Shown here: positions 1 to 9,015 of the stretch, piece by piece
Numbering within the stretch: position 1 is the stretch's first letter
Layout: every line of letters starts with the position of its first letter
From: CATQHW01 sp965243545
Lineage (GTDB): Bacteria; Spirochaetota; Spirochaetia; SZUA-6; Bin103
Reading direction: 5' to 3'
DNA: 64,000 nt
Assembly: GCA_965243545.1 (NCBI GenBank)
Contig: OZ251573.1
Location: 868,001 to 932,000, forward strand
Notes under the pieces: generated by a model
Database searches by the model: none
What the model was told of the DNA's origin: nothing
What the model saw: only the letters and a program-made list of their open reading frames with translations
Program-made: the position numbers and the translations under genes

Positions 1-752
1 TACAGGATGCGCAGCGCACGGTGCAGGGCGTGCTGGAAGCGGCGCTGGCGCGGATGCACGGCCAGCGCGTGCGGGTCACCGCCGCCGGCCGCACCGACGC
101 CGGCGTGCACGCGCTCGGCCAAGTGGCCAGCTTCCGCACCGGCATCGACAGCCTGACGCCGGCGGTGCTGCCGCGCGCCGTCAACTCGTTCCTGCCCGGC
201 GACGTGCGGGTGGTCGACGCGGCCGGCGCCGACGACGGCTTCGACGCGCGGCGCTCGGCGCGCCTGCGGGTGTACCGCTACCAGCTGCTGCCGGGCCGGC
301 AGCAGCCGCATCTGCGGCGCTACACGCTCTGGGTGCGCCGCGCGCTCCGGCTGGAGGCGCTCAACCGGATGGCGTCGGCGATCGTCGGCGAGCACGACTT
401 TACCGCCTTCGCCGCGGCCGGCGCGTCCGGGGCGGCGGTGCGGCGCGTGGAGCAGGCGTCGTTCTTCGCGGAAGGGCCGTTGATCGTGTTCCGCATAGCC
501 GCCCGGTCGTTTCTGTGGAAGATGGTGCGCCGGCTGGTCGGCGCCATGCTGGCGCTGGAAGCGGCCAGCGGCGCCGACGCCGCCGGCGCGCGGGCGCGGA
601 TGGCCGAGCTGCTGGCCAAGCCGGGCCGGGAACGGATCGGGCAGACGGCGCCGGCGTGGGGACTGTTCCTGGATCGGGTCTGGTACGCCGGTGACCCGCC
701 GCTCGGCGGTGCGCTCCCGTACGGCCGCGACCGCGGCGCGGCGGACCGGTGA
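1..752 (+). CDS. truA: tRNA pseudouridine(38-40) synthase TruA, 5' end cut by the window
   Basis: TruA makes pseudouridine at positions 38-40 of the tRNA anticodon arm. The motif AAGRTDAGVHA carries the catalytic aspartate. The C-terminal half has the family-typical FLWKMVRRLVGAML segment. Reading in frame from position 3 gives QDAQRTVQGVLE, which matches the region after the usual N-terminal strand of TruA. The gene therefore starts before the window, and the internal GTG at 21 is not the true start. About 25-30 N-terminal residues are missing. The stop overlaps the next gene by four bases (GTGA at 749-752), so the two are probably translationally coupled. Confidence 0.95.
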   Translation, partial: QDAQRTVQGVLEAALARMHGQRVRVTAAGRTDAGVHALGQVASFRTGIDSLTPAVLPRAVNSFLPGDVRVVDAAGADDGFDARRSARLRVYRYQLLPGRQQPHLRRYTLWVRRALRLEALNRMASAIVGEHDFTAFAAAGASGAAVRRVEQASFFAEGPLIVFRIAARSFLWKMVRRLVGAMLALEAASGADAAGARARMAELLAKPGRERIGQTAPAWGLFLDRVWYAGDPPLGGALPYGRDRGAADR

Positions 753-1567
753 GCGGCCTGCGCGCCGACTACTGGCGGCTGCTGCGGCTGACCGAGGACT
801 ACTTCGACGGCCAGACGCGCGGCGAGCGCGAGTACGCCGTCCCCGAGTTTCATGACCCGGCCCCGGCTCCGCCTGCGCCGCCGGCGCCCACGGCAGCCGC
901 CGGCCCAAACCCCGGCAGACCGGCAGACGGCGCGCCGGCCCGATCCCGGCCGGACCAGACCCCGGCGGACCGGCGGGCGCCAAGCCGCTCGGCGGACGGG
1001 CCGGCCCCCGCCGCGGACGATCTGGTCGCCGTGGCGGCCCGGGTGGCCGCGTGCCGGCTCTGCCGGTTGTGCGAAGGGCGCGCCAACACCGTCCCCGGCG
1101 AGGGGGTTCCCAACCCGGACGTGGTGGTGATCGGCGAGGGGCCGGGCGCGGCCGAGGACCGTAGCGGCCGGCCGTTCGTGGGGCCGGCCGGCCAATACCT
1201 GGACCGCTGGCTGGCGGCCATCGCGCTCGACCGCGGCCGCAACTGCTTCATCGCCAACGTCGTCAAGTGCCGGCCGCCCGGCAACCGTGATCCCGGCCCG
1301 GACGAGGTCGCCGCCTGCATGCCGTACCTGGAGCGGCAGATCGACCTGCTGCGGCCGCGCGCGCTGCTCGCCGTAGGGCGGGTCGCCGCAGACCGCCTGC
1401 TCGGCGTGGCGCGCCCGCTGGCCGCGCACCGCACCGGGCGGTACGAGTACCGCGGCCGGCCGCTGTTCGTCACCTACCACCCGAGCGCCGTGCTGCGCGA
1501 TCAGTCGTTGCGCGCCCCGGTGTGGCAGGACCTGCGGAAGCTGCGCGCCTTTCTCGACGGAGCGTGA
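749..1567 (+). CDS. Uracil-DNA glycosylase, family 4-like (4Fe-4S)
   Basis: This enzyme removes uracil from DNA in base-excision repair. The conserved domain occupies roughly residues 90-270. It has the GEGPGAAEDRSGRPFVG motif (family form GEAPGxxED..PFVGxAG), the segment NVVKCRPPGNRDP, and HPSAVLR near the C-terminus. Cysteines in CRLCRLC, in the NCFIANVVKC segment and in VAACMPY fit the 4Fe-4S ligands of family 4/5 enzymes. Residues 30-90 form a proline/alanine-rich linker that is unusual for the family and probably disordered. The gene starts with GTG, overlapping truA by four bases, and ends in a GTGA overlap with priA. Confidence 0.9.
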   Translation: MSGLRADYWRLLRLTEDYFDGQTRGEREYAVPEFHDPAPAPPAPPAPTAAAGPNPGRPADGAPARSRPDQTPADRRAPSRSADGPAPAADDLVAVAARVAACRLCRLCEGRANTVPGEGVPNPDVVVIGEGPGAAEDRSGRPFVGPAGQYLDRWLAAIALDRGRNCFIANVVKCRPPGNRDPGPDEVAACMPYLERQIDLLRPRALLAVGRVAADRLLGVARPLAAHRTGRYEYRGRPLFVTYHPSAVLRDQSLRAPVWQDLRKLRAFLDGA

Positions 1568-3522
1568 CGGTGGCGCGGTTCGTCGATCTGGCGTTCAAGC
1601 TGCCGATCGACAAGCGGTTCACCTACTTGGTTCCGGACGGCGCCGTTGCGCCGGTCGGCGCACGCGCGACCGCGCCGTTCGGCGGACGCGCGCTCACCGG
1701 GTTCATCGTGGCGGCTGCCGATCGGCCGCCGCCCGGCGTGGAACCCCGCGCGCTGTCCCGTATCGTCGACGGCGAACCGGTGGTAGACGGCGGCATGTTG
1801 GGGCTGGCGCGCTGGGTGGCGGACACCTACCTCTGCTCGCTCGGCGAGGCGCTGGCGGCGATCGTCCCCGGCGGCCGGCGGCAGTCGCTGCTGCAGGACG
1901 TTGCGCCGCCGGCGGTCGCCGAATCGCACGCTCTGACGCCCGCGCAGCGCGGCGCCCTGGACGGCATCATCGGCGGGCCGGCCGGCGCCTCGTACCTGTT
2001 CGGGGTGACCGGTTCCGGCAAGACCGCGGTCTTTCTGGAGGCGGCCCGCCGCACCCTGGCCGAGGGCCGGTCGGTGATCTACCTGGTGCCGGAGATCGGC
2101 CTCACCCATCAGGTCGCCGCCGCCTTCAACGCCGCCTTCGGCGAGCTGGTGGCGGTGATGCACTCCGGGTTGACGCCGTCGCAGCGGCTGGCCGAGTGGC
2201 GGCGTCTGCAGCGCGGCAGCGCCCGCATCGCCGTCGGCGCGCGCAGCGCGGTGTTCGCCCCGGTGCGCCGGCTCGGCCTGATCGTGATCGACGAGGAGCA
2301 CGACGGTTCCTACAAGTCGTCCTCCAGCCCCCGGTATCACGCCCGGCAGGTGGCCGCCTACCGGTGCCGCGCGGCCGGCGCGCGGCTGATCATGGGGAGC
2401 GCCACCCCGTCGGCGGAGGCGTTCCTGCGCATGCGGTCCGGCGCGGTCCGGCGCTACGATCTGCCGCGCCGGGTGGGGGGCGGCGCGCCGCCTCGCGTGC
2501 ATCTGGTGCCGGCCGGTCCGAACCGCGGCGTGTTCGGTCCCGAGCTCACCGACGCGCTGCGCCGCGCGTACGCCGCCGGCCGGCAGAGCGTGCTGTTCCT
2601 CAACCGCCGCGGGTTCTCTCACTACTTCCACTGCCGTTCCTGCGACTACGCCATGACGTGCGAGCGGTGCTCGGTGACGCTGACGCTGCACCGCCCGTCG
2701 CAGGAGCTGGTCTGCCACTACTGCGGGTACCGGACCCAGCCGCTGCAGGCGTGTCCGGCGTGCCGTTCGCTCGACGTCCGGTACGCCGGGTTCGGGACGC
2801 AACGGGTGGAGGCCGAGCTGCGGCGCGTGCTGCCGGACGCCCGCGTCGCGCGCGCGGACGCCGACTCGGTGCGGAAGCCGGGCGCGTTCCGGGCGCTGCT
2901 GGACGGGCTGCGCGACGGCGCCATCGACGTGCTGGTCGGGACGCAGATGATCGCCAAGGGCCTGGACCTGCCGGGGGTCAAGCTGGTCGGCGTGGTCGAC
3001 GCCGATACCTCCCTGCGCCTGCCCGACTTTCGCGCCGCGGAACGGACGTTCGCGTTGCTGGTGCAGGTGGCCGGCCGCGCCGGCCGCGCCGCCCCGGACG
3101 GCGAGGTGTTCATCCAGAGCGCGCATCCGCACGCCGCGCCGATCGCCTGCGCCGCCGCCGGACGGGTGGCGGAGTTCATGGAGGAGGAGTTGGCCGCGCG
3201 CCGCCAACAGCGCTTTCCGCCGTTCGTGCGCCTGATCCGCATGGTCGTGCGGGGACGGGACGAAGGCAAGGTGACCGATGCGGTCGAACGGCTGGCCGGA
3301 ATACTGGCCGCCGAGCCGGCGATGGCCGCGGCCGGCGCCGACCTGCTGGGACCGGCCCCCTGTCCCATCGCCAAGGTCGCGCGCAACCACCGCCATCACC
3401 TGTTGCTGCGCGCCCCGGCGCTCCGTCCCGTGCTGGCCGCGGCGCGCCGCCGTCTGCGCGGGTTGCGGATGGAGCCGGGCGTCCACCTGGAGGTCGATCT
3501 GGACCCGGTGGCGGTGCTGTAG
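1564..3522 (+). CDS. priA: Primosomal protein N' (PriA helicase)
   Basis: PriA is a superfamily 2 helicase that reloads the replisome at stalled forks. The start is set at GTG 1564, which overlaps the preceding stop as GTGA and gives 652 residues beginning VTVARFVDLAFKLPID, as expected for PriA. The alternative start at 1522 would overlap the upstream gene by 46 bases. Walker A (GVTGSGKT) lies near residue 146 and the DEEH box near 242. A zinc-binding block of paired cysteines (CRSC, CERC, CHYC, CPAC) spans about residues 356-402. The helicase C-terminal domain includes GTQMIAKGLDLPGV and VAGRAGR. The gene sits in a tightly packed run with def and fmt. Confidence 0.96.
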   Translation: MTVARFVDLAFKLPIDKRFTYLVPDGAVAPVGARATAPFGGRALTGFIVAAADRPPPGVEPRALSRIVDGEPVVDGGMLGLARWVADTYLCSLGEALAAIVPGGRRQSLLQDVAPPAVAESHALTPAQRGALDGIIGGPAGASYLFGVTGSGKTAVFLEAARRTLAEGRSVIYLVPEIGLTHQVAAAFNAAFGELVAVMHSGLTPSQRLAEWRRLQRGSARIAVGARSAVFAPVRRLGLIVIDEEHDGSYKSSSSPRYHARQVAAYRCRAAGARLIMGSATPSAEAFLRMRSGAVRRYDLPRRVGGGAPPRVHLVPAGPNRGVFGPELTDALRRAYAAGRQSVLFLNRRGFSHYFHCRSCDYAMTCERCSVTLTLHRPSQELVCHYCGYRTQPLQACPACRSLDVRYAGFGTQRVEAELRRVLPDARVARADADSVRKPGAFRALLDGLRDGAIDVLVGTQMIAKGLDLPGVKLVGVVDADTSLRLPDFRAAERTFALLVQVAGRAGRAAPDGEVFIQSAHPHAAPIACAAAGRVAEFMEEELAARRQQRFPPFVRLIRMVVRGRDEGKVTDAVERLAGILAAEPAMAAAGADLLGPAPCPIAKVARNHRHHLLLRAPALRPVLAAARRRLRGLRMEPGVHLEVDLDPVAVL

Positions 3523-3536
3523 AATCGGCCGGGAAA

Positions 3537-4007
3537 ATGCTGCCGGTAATCACGCTGGGCGATCCCCGTCTCCGCCAGCCGTCGGCGCCGACCGATCCGG
3601 CGGCGGTGCGCGGCTTGGTGCGGATGATGTTCAAGACCATGTACGGCGAGGACGGGATCGGCCTGGCCGCCGTGCAGGTGGGACGCCCGCTCCGCGTCTT
3701 CGTCACCAAGGTCGCCGACGACCGGGAGCGCGTTTATATCAATCCGGAGATCATCGAGACGTCGATAGAGGAGGAGACCGCCGAGGAAGGCTGCCTCAGC
3801 ATACCGGGCGTACGCGCCGACGTGACCCGGTCGGCTCGCGTGTCGGTCCAGGCTACCGGTCTCAACGGCCGCACCTTCCGGGTCAATGCGCGCGGCGTGC
3901 TGGCGCGGGCGATACAGCATGAGCTCGACCACCTCAACGGCGTGCTGTTCATCGATCACCTGGACCGGCCGGAGCGGGACGCGCTGCTCGCCGGCTACCA
4001 GGGATAG
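3537..4007 (+). CDS. def: Peptide deformylase
   Basis: The enzyme removes the formyl group from the N-terminal methionine of new proteins. The ATG at 3537 lies 14 bases after the priA stop and gives 156 residues starting MLPVITLGDPRLRQ, which is the usual N-terminus. All three metal and active-site motifs are present: GIGLAAVQVG (motif 1), EEGCLSIPG (motif 2, cysteine ligand) and QHELDHLNG (motif 3, the HExDH metal site). The gene immediately precedes fmt, its functional counterpart in the formyl-methionine cycle. Confidence 0.96.
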   Translation: MLPVITLGDPRLRQPSAPTDPAAVRGLVRMMFKTMYGEDGIGLAAVQVGRPLRVFVTKVADDRERVYINPEIIETSIEEETAEEGCLSIPGVRADVTRSARVSVQATGLNGRTFRVNARGVLARAIQHELDHLNGVLFIDHLDRPERDALLAGYQG

Positions 4008-4018
4008 CCGGCGGCGCG

Positions 4019-4948
4019 GTGCGCGTGCTGTTCGCCGGTACGCCCGGCTTCGCCGTGCCGTCGCTGACCGCGCTGGCGGACCGGTTTGACGTGCGCGGGG
4101 TGCTCACCGCCCCCGACCGGCCGGCGGGGCGCGGGCGGCGGATCGTCCCGTCTCCGGTACGGGACCGGGCGGACCGCCTGGGCCTGCCGGTGTTCGCTCC
4201 CGCCCGGCTGGATGACGGCGCGGTGCGGCGGATCGCCGGCGTGGGCGCCGAGCTGCTGGCGGTAGCCGCCTACGGCGTGATCTTTCCGCAGCGCGTGCTG
4301 GACCTGTTCCCGCGCGGGGCGGTCAACGTCCATCCGTCGCTGCTGCCGCGCCATCGCGGCCCCGCGCCGATCCCGGCGGCGATCCTTGCCGGCGACCGGC
4401 AGACCGGGGTGACGATCCAGCGGATGGTGCGGCGCACGGATGCGGGGCCGATCATGGGCCGGCGCGTCCACCCGCTCGACGGTACGGAGACCGCCGGGCG
4501 GCTCACCGGCGCGCTGGCGGTGGCCGGCGCCGAGCTGCTGGTCGAGGTGCTGTCCCGCCTGGCCGGCGGGCCGGTGGAGGAGACGCCGCAGGCCGAGGAG
4601 CACGCGACCTGCTGCGCCAAGGTGCGTGCGGCCGACGGCCGGATCGACTGGCGCCGTCACGACGCGGCCGCGGTGGAGCGGATGGTGCGCGCCTATGACC
4701 CGTGGCCGCGCGCCCACTGCCTGCTCGACGGCCGGCGGCTCAATCTGCTGGCGGCGCGCGCCTTCGCCGAGCCGTCCGGCGGACCGCCGGGTCAGGTCGC
4801 CGGCGTCGACGCCGAACTGGGGATTCTGATACGGACCGCGCGCGGCGCGCTCGGCGTCACCGCGCTGCAGCTCCAATCGCGGCGCGCCCTCGACTGGAAG
4901 GCGTTCGCCAACGGATACGCCGGCCTTGCCGGGATGCGGCTCACGTGA
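4019..4948 (+). CDS. fmt: Methionyl-tRNA formyltransferase
   Basis: Fmt formylates initiator Met-tRNA using 10-formyl-tetrahydrofolate. The 309 residues start at GTG with VRVLFAGTPGFAVPSL. The active-site asparagine and histidine lie in NVHPSLLPRHRGPAPIPAAI, and the catalytic aspartate in RTDAGPI. A C-terminal tRNA-binding domain follows (about residues 205-309). The gene starts 11 bases after def, and its stop overlaps the next start as GTGA at 4945-4948. The def-fmt pairing is the normal bacterial arrangement. Confidence 0.95.
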   Translation: MRVLFAGTPGFAVPSLTALADRFDVRGVLTAPDRPAGRGRRIVPSPVRDRADRLGLPVFAPARLDDGAVRRIAGVGAELLAVAAYGVIFPQRVLDLFPRGAVNVHPSLLPRHRGPAPIPAAILAGDRQTGVTIQRMVRRTDAGPIMGRRVHPLDGTETAGRLTGALAVAGAELLVEVLSRLAGGPVEETPQAEEHATCCAKVRAADGRIDWRRHDAAAVERMVRAYDPWPRAHCLLDGRRLNLLAARAFAEPSGGPPGQVAGVDAELGILIRTARGALGVTALQLQSRRALDWKAFANGYAGLAGMRLT

Positions 4949-5976
4949 GCGACGTCCGGGCGGACGGCCCGCCCGCCGCGCCGCCCCGCCGGACGCTGGC
5001 GCCGGCCGCGCTGATCGCCGCCGTCCTGGTGGCGTCGGCGGCGGTCGCGTTCTTCATCTCGGTGCGGGGGGAGGAGGAGACGCAGGTGCCGGAGATCGTG
5101 GGCCACAACCTGCTGGCGGCGATGGAGCGGCTGCAGGAGCGGGGCTTGGTCTCCCGCGTCGAGGGGCGCTATTCATCGGAGGCGCCGGCGTGGCGGGTGA
5201 TCGGGCAGACGCCGGTGGCCGGATCGCTGGTGAAGGCGGGCCGGCCGGTGCAGGTAGTGGTGAGCCGGGGGCGGGTGATCGCCGAGGTCGGCGACTACGT
5301 CGGGCGCGACGTCGACCAGGTGCGGTTGGACCTGCAGACGCTGGCGATAGCCGGCGAGACGCCGGTGAGGATCGACGAGTCCGGGCCGCGCGTCTCCGAT
5401 CCCCGGCCGGCGGGCACCATCCTGGCGCAGAGTCCGCCGCCGGGGACGAGCATCTCCGGCGAGGTGACGCTGCAGTTCACGGTGAGCCGCGGTCCCCGGG
5501 GCGACCTGATCGAGGCGCCGCGCTTCATCGGCATGACCTACGCCGACGCGCTGGCCGAGCTGGCCGAGCGCAATCAGGCGTTCGTCTTCACGATTCGCGC
5601 AGGCGGCGCGGACGCCGAGCCGGGAACGGTCGTCTTCCAGTCGCCCGACGGCGGCAGCGAGGTTCCGCACGGCACGGTGATGCAGGTGGGGATGACCCGG
5701 CCGGAGCCGGTGGGCGAAGATGAGGTGTTCGGGCTGTTCGAGCACGACGTGGAGCGGTACGCGATCCTGGTCGACCTGACGCTGACGGCGGAGATCCCCG
5801 GCCGGTCCGAGCCGGTCGCGCTGGTGGCGACGCGGTACCAGGGCGGTCCGATCGCCGTCCCCTTCGTCACGCACCGGGACGCGCAGATCGTGTTGACCGT
5901 GCTAGGGCGGGAAGTCGACCGCCGGCCGGCCGTCCGCATGGCTCTGGACGGACCCGCCGCGCCCGTGGTACGCTGA
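4945..5976 (+). CDS. Membrane-anchored PASTA-domain protein
   Basis: The protein has 343 residues from GTG 4945. The N-terminal 20 residues are cytoplasmic and proline-rich. One transmembrane helix follows (LAPAALIAAVLVASAAVAFF, about 18-38). Three PASTA-like repeats then lie outside the membrane. The first runs from TQVPEIVG to VVVSRG. The second runs from AEVGDYVGRD to FTVSRG. The third is IEAPRFIGMTYADALAEL onward. A C-terminal region of about 90 residues has no recognised motif. PASTA repeats bind peptidoglycan or muropeptides. There is no kinase domain, so this is a stand-alone envelope protein coupled to the fmt operon, and its exact role is unknown. Confidence 0.85.
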   Translation: MSDVRADGPPAAPPRRTLAPAALIAAVLVASAAVAFFISVRGEEETQVPEIVGHNLLAAMERLQERGLVSRVEGRYSSEAPAWRVIGQTPVAGSLVKAGRPVQVVVSRGRVIAEVGDYVGRDVDQVRLDLQTLAIAGETPVRIDESGPRVSDPRPAGTILAQSPPPGTSISGEVTLQFTVSRGPRGDLIEAPRFIGMTYADALAELAERNQAFVFTIRAGGADAEPGTVVFQSPDGGSEVPHGTVMQVGMTRPEPVGEDEVFGLFEHDVERYAILVDLTLTAEIPGRSEPVALVATRYQGGPIAVPFVTHRDAQIVLTVLGREVDRRPAVRMALDGPAAPVVR

Positions 5977-5990
5977 ACGCCGATACTGGC

Positions 5991-6062
5991 GCGAGCGTCG
6001 TATAATGGTTATTACCCGAGCTTCCCAAGCTCGTGACGAGGGTTCGATTCCCTTCGCTCGCT
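5991..6062 (+). tRNA. tRNA-Gly, anticodon CCC
   Basis: A 72-base cloverleaf can be drawn. The acceptor stem pairs GCGAGCG with CGCTCGC and the discriminator base is T. The anticodon stem CGAGC/GCTCG encloses the loop TTCCCAA, which places CCC at positions 34-36. The variable loop is 4 bases. The T stem GAGGG/CCCTT has one G-T wobble, and the T loop is TTCGATT. CCA is not encoded. The gene lies 14 bases after the PASTA gene stop. Confidence 0.95.
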
Positions 6063-6081
6063 GACCGCACGCGGCCCGCGC

Positions 6082-7173
6082 CTATCGGGCGGTCCGGCGG
6101 GCGTGGCGCCGGAGCGACCGCGCGGCGGCTTGATAGCAGAACAGGTAGATCGCCGCGTACGCGGCGAGCGCCGGAACCGCCCAGCCGGCGGTGTGCGGGG
6201 CCGCGCTCACGAACACCAGGCCGGCCGCCATCGCCAGCCACAGCAGTGCGCCGACCGCCGGATTGGCGTACCGCGCCGCGCCGGTCTCGGACAGCGCGCG
6301 CCGCAGGTGGCGGTAGATCAGGTGATGCAGGTGCGCCTTGTCCGCGCGGGCGGGGCCGTCCCCCTTGCGCACGGTCCGGCGCACGATCGAATAGAGCGTC
6401 TCCAGCACCGGATACGCCAGCACCAGCAGGATCGTCCACGGCGACACGCCGGGATTCCGTTCCGGCAGCATCACGCTCACGGCGGCCAGCAGGAAGCCGA
6501 CGAAGTAGGCGCCGCCGTCGCCCATGATGAGCGGACCGAACGGAAAGTTGACCAGCAGGAACCCGGCCAGGGCGGCGCCGGTGATCAGCGTGACCGCCGC
6601 CAGCTCGGTATCGCCGGCGCGCAGGCAGATCGTCCCGAACGCCGCCAGCATGATGATCACGCCGCCGGCCGACAGTCCGTTGAAGCCGTCGATGATGTTG
6701 ACCGAATGGGCGATGCCGGCGATGGCGAACGCCGTGAACGGGACCGCCACCCACGGCGCGGCCAGCGCAAAGTCGGCGAAGCCGACCTCCAAGCTGGAGA
6801 CCGTATAGCCGGTCGCCGCGCTGAACGCGGCGCCCGACAGCAGCGTGGCGAACATGCGCAGCCGGGCCGACACCTTCTTGGTCAGATCCTCGGCCAGGCC
6901 GACCGCGAAGGCGGGAATACCGCAGACCGCCGTCACCGCCAGCGTAGCCCGCACCGCCGGCGGCGCGGTGACCGCGGCCGCGCAGAGCCCGGCGCACACC
7001 GCAACGCCGCCGATGCGCGGCGTTGCCTGCCGCTGCACTTTCTGCGGACCGCTCAGGCTGTCCAGGCTGAGCGGCCCGTGCCAGCGCCGCGTGGCGACGA
7101 CCAGCAGGCTGGAGGCCAGCGCAACGCCGGCGCCGAGCAGGGCGGGGAGCCCCACCTGATCGAAGCCGATCAT
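6082..7173 (-). CDS. WecA/MraY-type polyprenyl-phosphate sugar-1-phosphate transferase
   Basis: This polytopic membrane enzyme (363 residues, about 10-11 helices) transfers a sugar-1-phosphate from a UDP sugar to undecaprenyl phosphate, starting a surface polysaccharide. Family motifs are visible: TPRIGG early, GLAEDLTKKVSARLRM (the acidic pair, here Glu-Asp), NIIDGFNGLS with the catalytic-region Asp, MGDGGAYFVGF, and a cytoplasmic histidine loop DKAHLHHLI. The Glu-Asp variant points to the WecA-like branch rather than true MraY. The sugar substrate cannot be read from sequence. It is convergent with the tRNA and stands upstream of no glycosyltransferase cluster. Confidence 0.88.
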   Translation of the reverse strand: MIGFDQVGLPALLGAGVALASSLLVVATRRWHGPLSLDSLSGPQKVQRQATPRIGGVAVCAGLCAAAVTAPPAVRATLAVTAVCGIPAFAVGLAEDLTKKVSARLRMFATLLSGAAFSAATGYTVSSLEVGFADFALAAPWVAVPFTAFAIAGIAHSVNIIDGFNGLSAGGVIIMLAAFGTICLRAGDTELAAVTLITGAALAGFLLVNFPFGPLIMGDGGAYFVGFLLAAVSVMLPERNPGVSPWTILLVLAYPVLETLYSIVRRTVRKGDGPARADKAHLHHLIYRHLRRALSETGAARYANPAVGALLWLAMAAGLVFVSAAPHTAGWAVPALAAYAAIYLFCYQAAARSLRRHARRTAR

Positions 7174-7201
7174 CGGCGGGCCGGCGGTGGCGGTGGCCGG
7201 T

Positions 7202-8971
7202 TCAGTAGCCGTTGTCCGGCGTGATCGATGGGTCCCAGCGCTCCGCCGCCAGCAGCTCCAGCGCCGCCGCCAGCGCGGACGGCGTTCCGATGCGGCGCAA
7301 CGCCTCCACCGCGTAGGTGGCGACCTGACCGCACCGGTCGTCGAGCGCGCGGATCAGGTCATCCTCCGCGGCCGCCGCGCCCCTGCCAAGACGGGCGAGC
7401 GCCGTGGCCGCGTTCACCCGCACCTGGTCGCGCGGCGCCCAGCCTCTCATCGCCTCCCGGTCCCAGCCGGGCCGGCTCACGCCGAACAGGCGGCCGAGCG
7501 GCCCGGCCGCCTCCGGCGCGCCGATGGCGCCGAGCGCGTCCGCCGCCGCCCGCACCACCAGGTGGGACGGGTCGTCCAGCGCGGCGATCAGCGTCGGCGC
7601 CGCCGCCTGCGCCGGCCGATCGATTTCGCCCAGCGCAAACGCGGCGTTGAGACGCGCCCACTCGTCGCCGGTGCGCAACAGCTCCTGCAGCGCCGGCGCC
7701 GCCTCGGCGCCGACGGCGCCGAGCGCGAACGCGGCGTCGTCGACCGGCAGGGCGGTCTCTATGGCGTCGCGGGGCCGCCCGGTCACCGCCACGCGGTCGC
7801 TCAGCACCGGCATTGCGCCGCCGCGGCCGCGCAACGAATCGATCAGAGGGCCGACCGCCGGCGCGCCGATCGCCCCCAGCGCGTAGGCGGCCGCCACCCG
7901 GACCGGGTCCGGCCGGCGATTGAGCACGCCGAGCAGGGCCGGGACGTGCGGCGCGGCGTCCGCTCCCAGCGCGGCCAGCGCTTCGGCGGCGGCCACCCGC
8001 TCCGCGGCCGGACTGCCGTCCGCCACCGTCCGCGCCGCGTCGCCGGCGCTCTGCGCCGGGCGTCCCCCGTTCCGTAGCGCCCCGCCGCGCAGGCTGGCGT
8101 ACCGGTCGCCGGCGCCGCGCAACCAGTCCCACAGGTGCGACCAGGCCAACGACTGGCGGTCGCCGCCGAAGCAGGGCGGATCGCGCCAGAGTTGATCGGC
8201 GCCCGGCCAACGGCCGGCCGCCGGCGGCGACGCGCGCTGGTAGATGAACTTGATCATGAAGCGCCGCTGCCCGGACCGGTTGATGCCGGCGGCGTGGCCG
8301 ACGTCGAAGTGGGTGATGGAGACCGTGCCGGCGGGGCCGGCGGCCGGGATCGGCCGCGCCCGTTCGGCGTCGTTCAGAACCGTGTTGAGGTGCGTGCCGG
8401 GGATCACGTGCGTCGGCCCGAGCGGCTCCGGCGTGTCCTGCGGGTAATACATGACGCGCGCGTAGCGGACGTGGTGTTGGCGCGGGCGGGCCAGCGGCGT
8501 GTAGGAGTCCTGGTGGCAGTTGGCGGCGAGCTTGGCGCGGCGCTCCGGCGCGGGCAGGTCCGCGCCGGAGCCGGCCGGCGGCTCCTCAACGTGGCAGAAG
8601 CGGTGCGGGTGCTCCAGGTAATCGGGCCCCAGCAGGGTTTGCAGGGCGCCGCGCACCTCCGGGCACCGGAGTACGTGCCGCATCTCCGGCACGAGCGGCA
8701 GGACGTTGTTGCCGGGGTTGCCGACGCGGCCCGGCACCGCCCGGTCGAGCCGCTGCCGAATCGATTCGTGCAGCTCGGCCGGCAGCGACGGGCGCAACGT
8801 CACGTACCCGTCGGCAAGGAACTGCCGGACCTGTTCCCCGTTCAGGGGAATTCCTGCGGAGTGGGGAACGGCGGAGTCGTCGGGACCGGCGGATGCGCGC
8901 GGAGTGGCGGCTTCTTGATCGATGCGGGGCGTTTGGTGGGACATGGTTGCGGCGTCGATGCTACCCTGCAT
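7202..8971 (-). CDS. Phytanoyl-CoA dioxygenase (PhyH) domain fused to HEAT repeats
   Basis: The 589-residue protein has an N-terminal iron/2-oxoglutarate oxygenase domain (about residues 45-290). The iron site is suggested by CHQDSYT (HxD) and the distal histidine in FDVGHAAGIN, followed by an arginine in SGQRRFMIKF for 2-oxoglutarate. From about residue 330 to the end there are repeating HEAT/PBS-lyase-like helices, with periodic phrases such as AAEALAALGADAAPHVPALL and AAYALGAIGAPAVGPLIDSL. HEAT repeats usually bind protein partners, so the substrate may be protein-bound. The start could also be the ATG at 8944; neither has a strong ribosome-binding site. It is divergent from the oxidoreductase at 9016. 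Confidence 0.83.
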   Translation of the reverse strand: MQGSIDAATMSHQTPRIDQEAATPRASAGPDDSAVPHSAGIPLNGEQVRQFLADGYVTLRPSLPAELHESIRQRLDRAVPGRVGNPGNNVLPLVPEMRHVLRCPEVRGALQTLLGPDYLEHPHRFCHVEEPPAGSGADLPAPERRAKLAANCHQDSYTPLARPRQHHVRYARVMYYPQDTPEPLGPTHVIPGTHLNTVLNDAERARPIPAAGPAGTVSITHFDVGHAAGINRSGQRRFMIKFIYQRASPPAAGRWPGADQLWRDPPCFGGDRQSLAWSHLWDWLRGAGDRYASLRGGALRNGGRPAQSAGDAARTVADGSPAAERVAAAEALAALGADAAPHVPALLGVLNRRPDPVRVAAAYALGAIGAPAVGPLIDSLRGRGGAMPVLSDRVAVTGRPRDAIETALPVDDAAFALGAVGAEAAPALQELLRTGDEWARLNAAFALGEIDRPAQAAAPTLIAALDDPSHLVVRAAADALGAIGAPEAAGPLGRLFGVSRPGWDREAMRGWAPRDQVRVNAATALARLGRGAAAAEDDLIRALDDRCGQVATYAVEALRRIGTPSALAAALELLAAERWDPSITPDNGY

Positions 8972-9015
8972 CCGCCGCCGTGGCTATCCGGTCACTTCGG
9001 CGCCGCCAACACACC

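Noticed and set aside
5991..6062. tRNA-Gly as an integration site
   Set aside because: No integrase or repeated tRNA 3' end was seen nearby.
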